Positions 21,183-31,582 of a stretch of DNA of 64,000 bases are shown piece after piece (the first letter of the stretch is position 1; every line of letters starts with the position of its first letter). Source of the stretch: Cordylochernes scorpioides (taxonomy: Eukaryota > Arthropoda > Arachnida > Pseudoscorpiones > Chernetidae). Under the pieces are notes generated by a model. The model saw nothing but the letters and a program-made list of their open reading frames with translations. It did no database searches and was not told where the DNA came from. The stretch spans positions 45,756,626 through 45,820,625 of the forward strand of contig CP092879.1 of NCBI GenBank assembly GCA_030710605.1, written 5' to 3'. Position numbers and translations under genes: made by a program.

Positions 21183-21345
21183 CAACGCAGTATCAAGCTT
21201 TCGAGCATCTCTGCGCCCTTCTACAGGAGAACATATATAAAACGAATAAAACGCCTCCTGATTTATTCGTTTTATATATGTTTTCCTGTAAAAGACCAGA
21301 GATACCCGAAAGCTTGAGTCTGCGTTGATAATATAAAAAGAAACC

Positions 21346-21948
21346 TGTTATGTACTCTTCTACCTAATATTCAATAATCTTAGGTAGTGTAGTTTTTATT
21401 AAAAGATATTGTATGCTACTGAAAAGTTATATATTTGCATAATATCTTACTATTACAGAATTATCATAAGAACTAAAAACATGAATATCTCACGCTATAT
21501 ATTGATTAAATCACACAACAACAACCAAGTCCTTGGTCAAAACCATATATACATATTATATATTACAAAACTCATCTTCAGAAACCTTTTTAATTATTTA
21601 CTTAAAGTATCTATAGTGTGTAAGTATAAAATCGAATTGCATCTACAGTGGTAGACGTGTACTTACAGCAAACTCCTACCCAACATGTGATTTCAAGGTT
21701 ACTTGACATAATTCGAACAAAAAGTAGACGCCAAGTGTTTAGTATTGAAAGAGGCGTTCAGCCACCAGTTGCCATCTCGCTCTATAAATACATGTTTCCC
21801 TGGCTCTCCTATAAATACATGTTTTCACTTCGGAGAAATGGATTTATAAATAGGGAATATCGCTTTTTGTTGTTGATAGAAGGGCGCTCTATAGTTGAAA
21901 TCGGGAAACCCCCTCTGTACATATATAACATATTCTATAAAATAATCC
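21346..21948. other. Non-coding
   Basis: No gene recognised. A short direct repeat (CTCTATAAATACATG / CTCCTATAAATACATG) lies at 21779-21820. Confidence 0.35.
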
Positions 21949-22262
21949 CTTGCATTGATATTGAGTAAAATTAATCATTCCTCCAGGGAAATGTGTCTTT
22001 TCAATCAATATTGAGTAAAATTAATCATTCCTCCAGAGATAGGTGTCTTTTCAAAACAATTTTATTATTCTCTAGCTTTCAGGCACGGACACCCTTCTAC
22101 AGGAGAAAACATGGTATAATAATTCGCCAATAGAACACGAGTTAAATATAATCGGATACTATTTTACATATTTTTATAAAATTATAAGGGCGTTCGTGCC
22201 CGAAAGCTAGAGAATAATAAAAATGTTTTGAAAGGACATTTTCCCTAGAGGCCTGATTAATT
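21949..22262. repeat. F7-type palindrome with internal direct repeat
   Basis: TTGATATTGAGTAAAATTAATCATTCCTCCAG is present twice in tandem (about 21956 and 22008); its inverted partner is at 22228-22262. Inner arms 22075-22110 and 22188-22215 carry CTAGCTTTCAGGCACGGAC and CGTTCGTGCCCGAAAGCTAG. Again the hammerhead-like CTGTAGAAG ... GAAAGCTAG pattern (minus strand). Confidence 0.55.
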
Positions 22263-22282
22263 TTACTTAATATATAACATAT

Positions 22283-22390
22283 ATACAGTAGAACCTCCCT
22301 GTAAAGGACAGCACCTAATTGCAGAACCAAACTGTCCTTTGTGGAGAGGTGTCCTCTAGCGGGGTATCCGCTAAAGGGAGGTTCTACCAT
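22283..22390. mobile_element. Pogo-type MITE, short
   Basis: CAGTAGAACCTCCCTGTAAAGG at left and the complementary AAAGGGAGGTTCTAC at right. About 108 bp; the middle is deleted. Confidence 0.7.
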
Positions 22391-22419
22391 ATATGTATCT
22401 AAAGAAAGAAGCACCTCTC

Positions 22420-22815
22420 CCTTTACTTATACATCAGAACCATACATTATGTACATCATCCTGGTAAAAAAACTACTAGTGATGATAAAAAATGAGCCAC
22501 AACACCAGTTTTGGAAAGTCCGTCCTAGGCTGACGAGGGCTATTAGCTCGAAGCCATGGTCTCTAGACGAATGCTTCTCAGTTTACCAAAGCTGGTGTTA
22601 TGGCTTTGTTACCGACCCAAGGCTGCTAGTTTGCGGCGAAGATCAATAGATGGTGTCTAGTTTTGACGTCTATGAATATCCTCCCGGAAAATTTCCATAT
22701 AAGAGAAAAACACCAGTTTTGGAAAATTCAGACAAAAGGCTTACAACCTGGTTTCGGGCTATGGCTCTCATCAGTACAGGGTCGGCTTCGATTTCATCCT
22801 ACAAAAGAGGTTATG
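22420..22815 (+). repeat. Two F1 units in tandem
   Basis: Unit 1 (22490-22665): CACAACACCAGTTTTGG, hammerhead 22518-22572, CTTTGTTACCGACCC, GTCTAGTTTTGACGTCTATG. Unit 2 (22705-22810): ACACCAGTTTTGGAAAATTC, then the other subfamily's inverted hammerhead half with a perfect CTGATGA on the minus strand (22773-22767 region) but deleted stem III. Confidence 0.5.
22518..22572 (+). ncRNA. Hammerhead ribozyme motif (F1), one core change
   Basis: GTCC, CCTAGG, CTGACGA, GGGC/GCTC hairpin, GAA, GCC/GGT with AT loop, C, TCTAG. Same architecture as 12423-12477, but A15.1 is G (a wobble with U16.1) and the outer part of stem I is weakened. Probably slow or inactive. Confidence 0.55.
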
Positions 22816-22979
22816 ATATCGGTCGAATTTATCAATCAGGTGTTTAAGCTGGTGAATTGGCAAAGTTACGGGAGGACGTAATTGTAGCAAAGTATTTATT
22901 ATTTTATATACACTTTTGATATTTTCTACACTCATTACTTATATTTTTAATAAATTTTAATTTGTTTCACATCATAAAT

Positions 22980-23040
22980 AAATTACCGTATCATTCTGAA
23001 GTTTGTCTTTTCTAATTTTCTACGTGACAATATTCTTGTA
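22980..23040 (-). repeat. Fragment of the TG...CA LTR family
   Basis: CATTCTGAAGTTTGTCTTTTC and TCTACGTGACAAT match the LTR of the 3363 element on the minus strand. A similar fragment is at 18357-18404. Confidence 0.45.
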
Positions 23041-23099
23041 ACTAAAAAGGCATTTCTCCCTTTAATTATATAATAATAAAATGAATATAAATTTATATA

Positions 23100-23310
23100 T
23101 AAAAGTTGATGTCCATAGTTTAGTTGAATACCATTTCTATGATTCCACCCTTCAGTGTAGCATATATAAGCGGAATTATCCAATACAGTATTAGAGCTCT
23201 AAAAAGCGATCTGGTAGATTAAATTGACGAAACCGCTGGGAGGGTTCACCACTGATGAGTCAAGCCCTCCCAATATATTTTTCATCGCAGTAAGGACAGA
23301 AGTGTTTTTT
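23100..23310 (-). mobile_element. Z-related element, arm A of an inverted pair
   Basis: CCACCCTTCAGTGTAGCATATATAAG, CAATACAGTATTAGAGCTC, then the Z core TTGAC-GAAAC ... CTGATGA-GTCAA. The inverted partner lies at 23700-23945. Confidence 0.55.
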
Positions 23311-23414
23311 AATGTTTAGAAACTTGTGTGCTTAAATCTTTTCCTTTCTTAAATAGAAATTTAATAATAGGTGGATATATGAATATCTCATCCTCCCGTA
23401 ACTTTATGTTTATA

Positions 23415-23593
23415 TACAGTAGAACCTCTATGAGAGGACACTCACGCTAGAGGACACCTCTCTATAAAGGACAGTTTACATCGCCAAAATTACCATTTTT
23501 ACTATTTAGCAACTATCCGGTAAGAGGACATCTCTCCCTAAAGGACACTTTGGCTCTGAAATTAGGTGTCCTTTACAGGTAGGTTCTACTGTA
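23415..23593. mobile_element. Pogo-type MITE
   Basis: About 179 bp, CAGTAGAACCTCTATGAGAGG to GTAGGTTCTACTG, flanked by TA. Interior reads as two back-to-back copies of a GGACACCTCTC / CCTAAAGGACAC block. Confidence 0.8.
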
Positions 23594-23689
23594 TATAAAT
23601 AACGAAATTATGTAAAATGTAAGGTTATAATATGTTATGTTCAGTTATATAACAAACTCTATGTTAGTCTCTCCCTATTCATATAAAAT

Positions 23690-23945
23690 AAAAGGATTCA
23701 AAAGCGCGAATGTTTCTTTTATACAAATACAAACTTCTACTGTCCTTACTGCGATGAAAAAATATATTGGGAGGGCTTGGCTCATCAGTGGTGAACCCTC
23801 CCAGCGGTTTCGCCAATTTAATCCACCAGACCGCTTCTCAGAGCTCTAATACTGTATTGGATCATTCTGCTTTTATATGCTACACTGAAGGATGGAATCT
23901 TAGAAATTGTTTTCAAGTAAACTATGGACATAAGCTTATAGGACA
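23690..23945 (+). mobile_element. Z-related element, arm B
   Basis: Inverted copy of 23100-23310: TGTCCTTACTGCGATG, GGGAGGGCTTGG, CATCAGTGGTGAACCCTCCC, GAGCTCTAATACTGTATTGG, GCTACACTGAAGGATGG. A further copy of the outer part is at 38380-38460 and 38880-38945, split by a SINE-2. Confidence 0.55.
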
Positions 23946-24149
23946 GTAGAATTACATTCAAATATTTGCTTCGAGCAATGCTCTTCAGCAAACTATAAAG
24001 ACAAGGCCAGTTATGCATAAATTAAAACAAAGCAATAACGCGCCATTGCTCTCCCTATTGCTGTTATAAGTAACTATAGCTGTTTTTGCTTTAAAAGAGC
24101 ATAAAAGCGGAGATCAGGATGAAAGAACATCTGGTTATGCAACTAATTT

Positions 24150-24372
24150 TTTTTTGATGGCAAAGCGCCATTTATCGGAATAAATAACTTGACATTGATT
24201 TTTATTTATTTCCGTGGAAATGGGCCAATTTTTTTCTTCTTCTTCTTCAAGAAGTAGTAACATCTTCCTTGGCGAGTTGTTAATGTACAGCTTGCACAAC
24301 GAAGGCTTGGAACCCGAAATGCGTAGGTGGTTGGTCTTTCTTATTATTTCAGTTGATATTTATATATTCAAA
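24150..24372 (+). repeat. F2 copy, decayed
   Basis: GTACAGCTTGCACAACG, GAACCCGAAATGCGTAGGTGG and TGGTCTTTC align with the hammerhead unit at 6643-6700, but the CTGATGA box is destroyed. Confidence 0.5.
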
Positions 24373-24461
24373 TAGATGAGACTCCGTTATTAGCAACAGT
24401 TAGTATGATGATAAAGAGATGTTCTTTCATTATATATAACTGTATATTGTTTTTTTTTAAC

Positions 24462-24600
24462 TGCACTGGCGAAACCGCTGGGAGGGCTCACCACTGATGA
24501 GCCAGGCCCTCCCGTTAATTTTTCCATTGCATTAAGGACAGTAGAAATTGTTTATTTTTAAAAAAGAATCATACCCTTCTATAATAGTTTCGAATTTTGA
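24462..24600 (-). mobile_element. Element Z, one arm
   Basis: CACTGGCGAAACCGCTGGGAG, CTCACCACTGATGAGCCAGG, then ATTAAGGACAGTAGAAATTG and TAGTTTCGAATTTTGAT. Confidence 0.6.
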
Positions 24601-24614
24601 TATATATATTATAT

Positions 24615-24791
24615 ACAGTAGAACCTCCATGAGAGGACACTCACGCTAGAGGACACCTCTCTACAAAGGACAGTTTTCACTGGAAAATTACCATTTTTAC
24701 TATTTAGCAACTCTCCGGTAAGAGAACACCCCTTCCTAAAGGACACTTTGGCTCTGCAATTAGGTGTCCTTTACAGGGAGGTTCTACTGTA
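24615..24791. mobile_element. Pogo-type MITE
   Basis: CAGTAGAACCTCCATGAGAGG to GGGAGGTTCTACTG with TA flanks. A right-end fragment of the same family is at 24915-25021. Confidence 0.8.
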
Positions 24792-25145
24792 TATAAATGT
24801 GAAACGTGTTAGAAAGAATTGTTTTTCAATCAAATCTGTAGTGGTATAATGAAGTGAGTTTGCAACAGTGCTCTGCAACCGATCTTCTGCAATATGCAGT
24901 GGTATTGACGTTTTCATTTGCAAAATTACTATTTTTACAATTTAGAAACTCTCTGGTAAGAGGACACCTCTCCCTAAAGGACACTTTGGGACTGCACCTT
25001 TACAAAGAGGTTCTACTGTATATAAATGGAAAACGCATTAGAAAGAACTATTTTTCAACTCTGTAGTGGTATAATGAAGTCAGTTTGTTCAACAGATCTG
25101 CCGCTGTATGCAGTGGTGTTGACGCTAGCGGGAGAGAACCGATGT

Positions 25146-25455
25146 TTTTTGTTTTTTTTTTTTTGCTTATCCCTAGTACACTTGGCACCGGCCATGATGA
25201 TCATGGTGGATAGAGGTTGACGACTGCTTTTACTGTAAGTGCACCACATGTCTACACATGTGAAAAGAAGTTCGACTTTTCACTTAAAAATGTGCCAGAG
25301 CCCCGTTTGGTTACTTGCACTCGCTGGTGGGGTTGGACTTTTGCAAGAATCGACCGCCATTGGAGCATTTTTAAAAAAGTGCCCAATGCGGGAATCGAAC
25401 CCGGGTGGTAGCGGTCGAAAACTAACGGTTTAGACCATCCTTCCACCGACCCCAT
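25146..25455 (-). mobile_element. tRNA-derived SINE-1, full length
   Basis: Thirteen-base target-site duplication AGAGAACCGATGT (25133-25145 and 25456-25468). On the minus strand the head starts GGTCGGTGGAAGGATGG and contains a B-box-like GGGTTCGATTCCC; the body holds GTCCAACCCCACCAGCGAG and GGTGCACTTACAGTAAAAGC; the tail ends TAAGCAAAAA. No coding. Confidence 0.85.
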
Positions 25456-26090
25456 AGAGAACCGATGTAATTACAATAAGAGGATCCACTAGAAACCATT
25501 TCTATGAAGATTTAGAAGCTAACAGCGACAAGTTTCTTCATTGAAAAGGCATAAGCTTGGTGAGCTTTCGGTCAATAACGTCCTTTAACATGCTGAATTT
25601 ATATATTTTTAAATAGTACGAATGTGATATTGTACTGGGATAAGGTTCATAAATTATGAAAATGGGCATCTCCTGATCGTGCAACTGAAAGTTGCTGATG
25701 ACTTGCGCCATCTATCGTAATAAATATAAACTATTCGTTTATTTATATTTATTCCAGAATTGACCAAATACCCATTCTTGATTAATCAAGAAAAGCTAAC
25801 CATGTACGCGTTTTCTTTTCTGAATTTTGATTGTTCGAAAATTCGCCAAGCTTATTCCTATTTAATAAAGAAACTTGTAGCCGTTAGCTTTTATCTCTTC
25901 TTAGATGTCTCATTAAAATACCAAGAAAACTGAATTGGATAAGTTCATATGCCAAGACATGATAGCTTTTACGTAAAGATTGATTGGAGGCACTAGAGGA
26001 GGTACTCTTAATACATTTAGGGACCTACTGTGATAAGACACCAAGACAACGTCTTACACCACCAGTTAAAAACTATGGATCTTGGAGACA
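25456..26090. other. Non-coding with F2 fragment
   Basis: 25650-25830 holds F2 pieces (GTGCAACTGAAAGTTGCTGATG, TTGATTAATCAAGAA, and GTACGCGTTTTC, the 3' half of its hammerhead on the minus strand). The rest is unrecognised. Confidence 0.4.
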
Positions 26091-26094
26091 TTAT

Positions 26095-26250
26095 CTTATG
26101 AAAATTCGAAACTATTATAGACGCGTATGATTCTTTTGAAGGCCCTCCCATTAATTTTGTCATTGTAGTAAGGGCAGTAGAAATTGTTTAATTTTCAAAA
26201 GATTCATACGCGTCTATAATAGTTTCGAATTTTCATAACAGATAGCGCGC
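26095..26250. mobile_element. Element Z, shortened palindrome
   Basis: TTCGAAACTATTATAGACGCG (26106) and its complement (26208-26233) flank GGCCCTCCCATTAAT; the hammerhead-like centre is deleted. Confidence 0.55.
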
Positions 26251-26287
26251 TAATGCATCATATATATATATATATAATTATCTTAAC

Positions 26288-26293
26288 TTTATT
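26288..26293 (-). terminator. Poly(A) signal of the terminal exon
   Basis: AATAAA on the minus strand (plus strand TTTATT), about 90 nt after the TGA at 26383. Confidence 0.6.
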
Positions 26294-26382
26294 GACACTC
26301 TCAGTCAACAATTGGAACAAAATATTGGGGGAAAAAGTAAATAATCAGAATTAAATTAAAATATATATAACAGACTGATCCC

Positions 26383-26731
26383 TCAATGAAAGGACGTCTG
26401 GAATTCAGTTTCACAAGCCGTCCTGATTTCGGACAGCTTCTGGCTTATATAGTGGTTACTGTCCCCAACACTCGCTATTGCACGGTCGAGGAACGCTGCG
26501 AGAATTATCTTTTCCTCGGGTGTAAGGCTGACCAGGGCATCCTCCCTTTTTTGGCTGTAAAAAACCGCCAATACTAACATCTGTGTGTCATGACTAAGGG
26601 GACGCAGGACTGAGCGAAAGCACAGTTTATAAAAAAAAAGCCCTTTGGCCATATCCTCAGCGAACTGAGGGAGGCTGTTCAGATGGATCTTGGAGAAGCC
26701 TGATTGAGGAGACACACCAGACTTGGGACTG
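26383..26731 (-). CDS. Terminal coding exon of an unrecognised gene
   Basis: The minus strand is open from a likely splice acceptor (GAATCAG, about 26732, after a T-rich tract) to TGA at 26383, about 115 codons. The translation reads as a helical globular domain: IHLNSLPQFAEDMAKG, LFFYKLCFRSVLRPLS, LTPEEKIILAAFLDRAIASV, LSEIRTACETEFQ. Composition and GC content differ from nearby AT-rich DNA, no repeat covers it, and an AATAAA signal follows. An in-frame TGA just upstream of the acceptor shows it is not intronless. I found no upstream exon between here and the prothymosin gene with certainty. Function unknown; it could also be a captured retrogene. Confidence 0.5.
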
Positions 26732-26938
26732 ATTCAGCTAAATAATAAAACTTATCACGGCAACTGAAGATAACGGGGACACGGTACGGGAGGAAAAATC
26801 GAGATGGCCTACTGATGAACCAAGCGCCGCCCCCAATATTTTTATCGTCGTCGTAGAGCTATTAGAAAATTGATGCATTATATAAAATCAGCAGTAAAAA
26901 CTTAATTCATGCAATACTTTAGCAAACCAAATCGCAAA
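26732..26938. other. Non-coding
   Basis: Includes a CTGATGAACCAAGCGCCGCCC piece resembling element Z. Confidence 0.3.
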
Positions 26939-27150
26939 TACCTACTATGAATATCATAACATTTTACTACAAGGATTTTCTATCAACAAGTAAATAATCA
27001 ACTAAAAAGATGTTCGGTAGCATACAGAGCTATAGTTCCGTTTCTTGAAGATTAGATGTTTAATGAAGAGTTTAATGGTAGAAGCACCATGTTTAAAATC
27101 ACACACACACACGTTGTTTTACATAACCATATATAATACAATATAATGCG
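26939..27150 (+). repeat. 210-bp repeat, copy 1
   Basis: Nearly identical to 50580-50785 (ATGAATATCATAAC, AAAAGATGTTCGGTAGC, GATTAGATGTTTAATGAAG, CATGTTTAAAATCACAC). In both places it is followed directly by a Y foldback element, so the two form one mobile unit. Confidence 0.65.
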
Positions 27151-27310
27151 GCTTATGATTGTAGAACGAAAATTGCAATTATACCGCGAATGTTTATTTG
27201 AACGAAAAATCGAAATTTATTCCAAGGAGAAATAGTCGTTATTTCTCCTTGAAATAAATTTCGATTTTTCGTTCAAAAGAAACATTCGCAGTATAATAGC
27301 ATTTTTCGTT
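27130..27310. mobile_element. Foldback element Y, arms only
   Basis: TATAATGCGGCTTATGATTG, CGAAATTTATTCCAAGGAGAAATA and its immediate inverted copy; the centre including the tRNA-like insert is deleted, giving a near-perfect hairpin at 27180-27300. Confidence 0.65.
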
Positions 27311-28540
27311 CTACATAACCATATATAAAAAAGGATTTATTTTACTATTGTTTAACCAAGATAGGCGTTGTTAGAGAGAATTCACTTATTTCAAAGATAA
27401 CCTCTGAAATAAGTAATAATTATTTATAGATAGAAAAAGCACTTTGGCGTGTGAAACTTTTTTAAAAACATTATTTCTATTGTGTGACATTCCTCAACTC
27501 AAACGTTTGTCATCGGGATAAATACAAAACAAATATTTGTCAAAGCGCTAAAGTACTCTGAGTGTTTTGACGCAATGGTTCGAATTTACAAAACATCAGT
27601 CAAACTGCCTTGTGTGTAAATATGTTGTGTACTTGGCAGTCGCTAACTACTCGCATGAAAAAGTCACTGATATATATTTTAAAATGTTAAAAAAAAAAAT
27701 TAAACATAGAAAAAAGGCATCTCCTTATCCCTATCTCCATATAAGGAGATGCCTTTTTCTCTTCTTAATTTATGAACCTTATCCCACCCAAAAACACATT
27801 GTACATGTTGTAGATCTATATCAATTTGTAAATAGCAGAGATAATTATCATAGATTTAACTATTTTTGTAAATATATTTATGATTATCTTTCAAACTTGA
27901 AAGGTTCAGGTTCCTAATATATATTATTGTTTCTCTTTTAATTTTGATTACTTTTAGTTGTATAATATGTTTATAACTGTTTCTGTTTAAAAAAATGTAA
28001 ATTAACGCAATTATCCCTAGACGGGATATCGCGTTTTGTGTGTTGAAATAAATAAATATCACATTTGTACTATTTTTTTACATAGAAAAAAAAAGGTCAG
28101 GATATGCCATTTTTGTTTTTAATATTTTAAAATATTCCGAAAAAATAACAATAATTAACCATCGAACAGATTTTAGTATCTTGTTTAAATGTTTGTTTTC
28201 ATTCAAAACAAACAACAGAGTTTTTGTCCACACGTTGATAGAAAGATTTCACGGCCGAAGTGACATCTTTATATGCGTGGCACCCAAGCAAGTCTAGCTT
28301 TAAAATAACAATTGCAGTGGAAAATCCCCACGCCACCCGGCACCACGTGGCTGAGAGAGAATCTCAACTGAGCCAATTAGGCGTAAGAACGAACTCTATT
28401 GTTTACATAACTTTTGTTTTCCATTATAATTCTAAGTTGGAATAAGTCACAACACTTTTTTATCCCACCTTATAAACATATTAAAATATAAAAAATATCG
28501 TTTAATTCCAACTAGAGCCAACTATTAAAAAAATGCCGGC
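27311..28540. other. Non-coding with F2 fragment
   Basis: 27705-27760 has two inverted copies of AAAAGGCATCTCCTTAT (F2). 28250-28390 is locally GC-richer with CACCACGTGGC. No supported gene. Confidence 0.4.
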
Positions 28541-28790
28541 GTATAGAAAGGTGCCACGTTGCACGCCGGTACATGGCGACCACGTGGTGAGAACCAATAT
28601 GGCTGCCCAGCGCTACGACAATGGAAGCGGCACACACAGTGTGCGTTGATTAGGTACTGAGGGGGGTTGAGGCTTCCGTAAGGGGACGGGCTGCCATTGT
28701 GTAAAGGCGCGCCAACGGTCGAGAGAGGCCACCTGCAACCAACCATCTGCCACGTAATTGGTCCCGTCGTCGTCTTTACTTCAGGTGCTG
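28540..28790. promoter_or_regulatory. GC-rich island, candidate promoter
   Basis: A 250-bp stretch well above the local GC level. It has CACGTG (28580-28585), a CCAAT at 28592-28596, an inverted CCAAT (ATTGG, 28757-28761), GGCGCGCC (28706-28713), and an ATG in good context (AATATGGCTGCC, 28599 region) opening only a 17-codon frame. Open frames on both strands are short and may be chance. Could be a first exon plus promoter or a GC-rich repeat. Confidence 0.35.
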
Positions 28791-29370
28791 GCTGTAACCA
28801 CCTCTTTCCACACTTTTCCATTGATTTATTAATGTCAATTATTCATATCTTCAACTTAGAGATAACAATTTTTAACGCCTTGCCAAATGTTTTATTTTTA
28901 TTTATTTCTCCTTACAAAAGATTTTTGTTGAAACGTTGAAAAGATAAAACTTTAACTAGCCGAAATGTCTATTTTTTTAAAAAGAAATATGAATGCCGGC
29001 CATGCAACTTCTATCTTCAAAATCAATTTAAGTTACTTATCATTCTAAAAAATGACAATAATATGTATATATATAAATTTTTAAACTTAAAAACAAGTAA
29101 AAATACGATAGTTGCTTGTACAGGTCAGTGGAGGCAGTGTTAATAGGTTAGCAGATGCCCGATGAGTCAAGGAAGAAAGTGAAAATGGGAACAATGTCGC
29201 GTATTTTTCCATCAGCCTGAGCTATTCATAGTAAGAAACGACGCACTCCCTGTCATTTACGTAGACTTATTCGACGTAGGAAACGTCACTGCTCTTCCAA
29301 ATAAATACGAGTCACACTTCTTGTAAACTTGAATTCATTACAATACATCTAGCCTTTTTATTATAGGACA
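28791..29370. other. Non-coding with F5 fragment
   Basis: 28918-29005 contains GATTTTTGTTGAAACGTTG and AATGCCGGCCATGCAAC, matching F5 (10.2 kb). Confidence 0.4.
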
Positions 29371-29373
29371 TAT

Positions 29374-29523
29374 ACAGTAGAACCTTCCTGTAAAGGACAC
29401 CTAATTGCAGAGCCAAAGTTTCTTATAGAGAGAGGTGTTCTCTTACCAGAGAGTTGTTTAATTTTGCAAATGAAAACTGTCCTTTGTGGAGATGAGTCCG
29501 CTAAAGGGAGGTTCTAATGTACT
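29374..29523. mobile_element. Pogo-type MITE
   Basis: CAGTAGAACCTTCCTGTAAAGG to GGGAGGTTCTAATG. Confidence 0.72.
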
Positions 29524-30110
29524 GATTATAAAACCTTTAAAAAATGGAAAGTTGATACAATAACTAGGTCATATTAGTAAAGAAAAATCAACATACTAGA
29601 AAAACGGTCTAAAATATTAATCCAAAAACAAAATTGTTACAACTTGGTTTGAAAACAAACAGAGCTTCAAATATATTAAGTCCAAGATAAAAAAAAAAAG
29701 CAGTAAACAATGATGTTGTTTACTTTACCAATCAAGCTTGAACATATACAAACACCATTATGATGCACACAGACAATGGTTATTACAACACAAACTATAA
29801 TGCCATTCTCTTTTTTTTTTGCTTTCTCTCTTAAAAAGCCTATTTCCCAAGGCCCATATTTGGGACTATTGGAATTTTGTGACCTGTTGCCTTAGTTTTT
29901 AAGACTTCCTAGTTTCTCACTTTTCTTGAACATGTCCTAGTCTCTATGTTTCTCTATTTCGAGCTCTCCTATGGCTTCTTCCCACATTCAGTACATTAGT
30001 CAACCATTCTCTTTACCCCCTAGTCTTCCTTCAGTCAATTTTCCTTCAATATATGAATATCTAATCTTTCTTATCTCCACTCAATCATATTTGGGTATCA
30101 ATCTTGTAGA
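29524..30110. other. Non-coding
   Basis: AT-rich; no gene recognised. Confidence 0.35.
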
Positions 30111-30192
30111 GCTTGATGGTGTGAGTGAAGTAGAATGTGTCTGCCTTTGTCATTAAGACTGGGAGCACTACTCAGTGGCAGGCCGACTTAGC
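30111..30192 (-). repeat. SINE-2 fragment
   Basis: GAAGTAGAATGTGTCTGCC, TGTCATTAAGACTGGGAGC, ACTACTCAGTGGCAGGCCG match the SINE-2 family at 59408. Confidence 0.65.
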
Positions 30193-30519
30193 TGTAATCT
30201 AATGAATATATATTACAAGGTAATATAACCAAATTCAAATTAAGTAATTTGCACATTTGATAATATCATTATTACCATCATCATACCAAATTTGCTGAAG
30301 ATTTTCAACTGTAAAAAAAACCAAGGCATCTTTGTCTTCTTTCTTAACAAGAAAGAAGACTAAGACATCACATATAAAAAGTTATATATAATTATTATCT
30401 ATAATCTAAAATATTTACTTATCACTAGACTTGATGAAAAAAGTTCTGGAATTGAATGGTGAGAGAGAAAGCTGAAATAAACTGATGGACTTTGATATTT
30501 TTAATAGCACAAGTAAATC

Positions 30520-30801
30520 GGAGGGTCGGTGGTCTAAACCGTTGGTTTTCAACCACTACGATCCGGGGTTGAATCCCACATTGGGCACTTTTTCTAATAA
30601 AAAAAATGTTTCAATGGCCCCCGATTCTTTCAAAAGTCCAACCCCACCAGCGAGTGCAAGTAACCAAACAGGGCCCTCGCACATTTGTAAGTGGAAAGTT
30701 GAACTGCTTTTCACATGTGGTGTACTTACAGTAAAAGCAGTCGCCAAATTCTACTCACCATGACCTATACCACATGTACTAGAGATAATAAAAAAAAATT
30801 T
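30520..30801 (+). mobile_element. tRNA-derived SINE-1
   Basis: GGTCGGTGGTCTAAACCGTTGG head, GGGGTTGAATCCCAC B-box, GTCCAACCCCACCAGCGAG body, ends in A-rich tail. Internal deletion of the TGTCTACACATG segment. No clear target-site duplication. Confidence 0.78.
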
Positions 30802-31480
30802 TAAATTAATTAGAAAAGAAAAATGAAATGTTAAGTGTCAATGTAAACTAGCAACTTTAATGAACTCAATGACAAAACACATGTTTTCAGATTAATACCA
30901 GGTTCTTTATATAGCATGCAACTTTTACCTCTTTTCTACCCAAGTTCCTGAATATGGAGATAAGAGTGCTACTTCCTGGAGTGTGGAAGTTTCCTTTAGC
31001 AAACTTATCTCCCGACCACCGGCAGATAAAGTCTGCTCCATCCAGTATTTATAGATGCAGGCACACACACACCTTGGGCTACCTAACTGATGAATTTGAC
31101 GGCCATTCTGCTATACAGTGACCACTTCTTTAACTAAACAGGCTGCTACTGGAGACAAGATTCCAAGGTTACAGGTTGGCACAAGGCCAACTGATGTAAC
31201 TTGAAGTCATAAAATAGGACAATAAAATATATATCTACATCCCTGTTATTAATATATAACTCTACAAAGTTTAGTGTGCCTAGTATCAGAAATATCGTAT
31301 CAACCAACTTTTGTTTTTAAATACAAGCTAATAAGACCAAATCTAGTTACAGAGCAGGAGGGACAAGCACAGGTTCTGTCCTCCCAAGAGAACAAGTCTT
31401 TGATTTCCAGAATGGTTGCAAGGTTTTCCCACTATGTACTAAGTGCAATTCTCAACCTGCAACCCTAAAACACATTATTG
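30802..31480. other. Non-coding
   Basis: A 64-codon frame at 31274-31468 has no recognised motif. An F3-like ATAAGACCAAATCTAG piece is at 31331. Confidence 0.35.
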
Positions 31481-31484
31481 ACTC

Positions 31485-31582
31485 ATCCATTGATGAGCTC
31501 TACTCATCCCCAGCAGACACCATCAAAAGTCTCAAGCTTTACACCCTAATATAATTGAGTGGAGATAAGAAAGAAGACCATT
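31485..31582 (+). repeat. SINE-2 tail fragment
   Basis: GATGAGCTCTACTCATCC, AGACACCATCAAAAGTCTCAAGC, GAGTGGAGATAAGAAAGAAG; also at 41268-41330 and 44633-44710. Confidence 0.55.

Larger units (their letters stand above)
20285..21345. repeat. F7 palindrome split by a LINE insertion
   Basis: GGAGATGAGTTTCTTTTTATTTTATCAACGCAG (20296-20328) is the inverted partner of 21310-21342. The two F7 arms (21186-21240 and 21265-21330) each carry CCTGTAGAAG / CCTGTAAAAG, a hairpin and CGAAAGCTTGA on opposite strands. The LINE copy at 20333-21182 sits inside the left arm. Confidence 0.6.

Noticed and set aside
20610-21185. Four identical 69-70 codon minus-strand frames
   Set aside because: Antisense shadows of the 121-bp LINE-derived tandem repeat.
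21648-21968. 106-codon plus-strand frame
   Set aside because: No homology recognised, contains a short direct repeat and runs into a palindromic repeat; no splice or promoter context.
25217-25455. Several 60-67 codon frames on both strands at SINE-1 copies
   Set aside because: They lie inside a tRNA-derived SINE and recur with every copy; not genes.
28525-28821. 98-codon minus-strand frame in the GC-rich island
   Set aside because: Open frames are expected by chance at this GC content; no motif, and the opposite strand is equally open.
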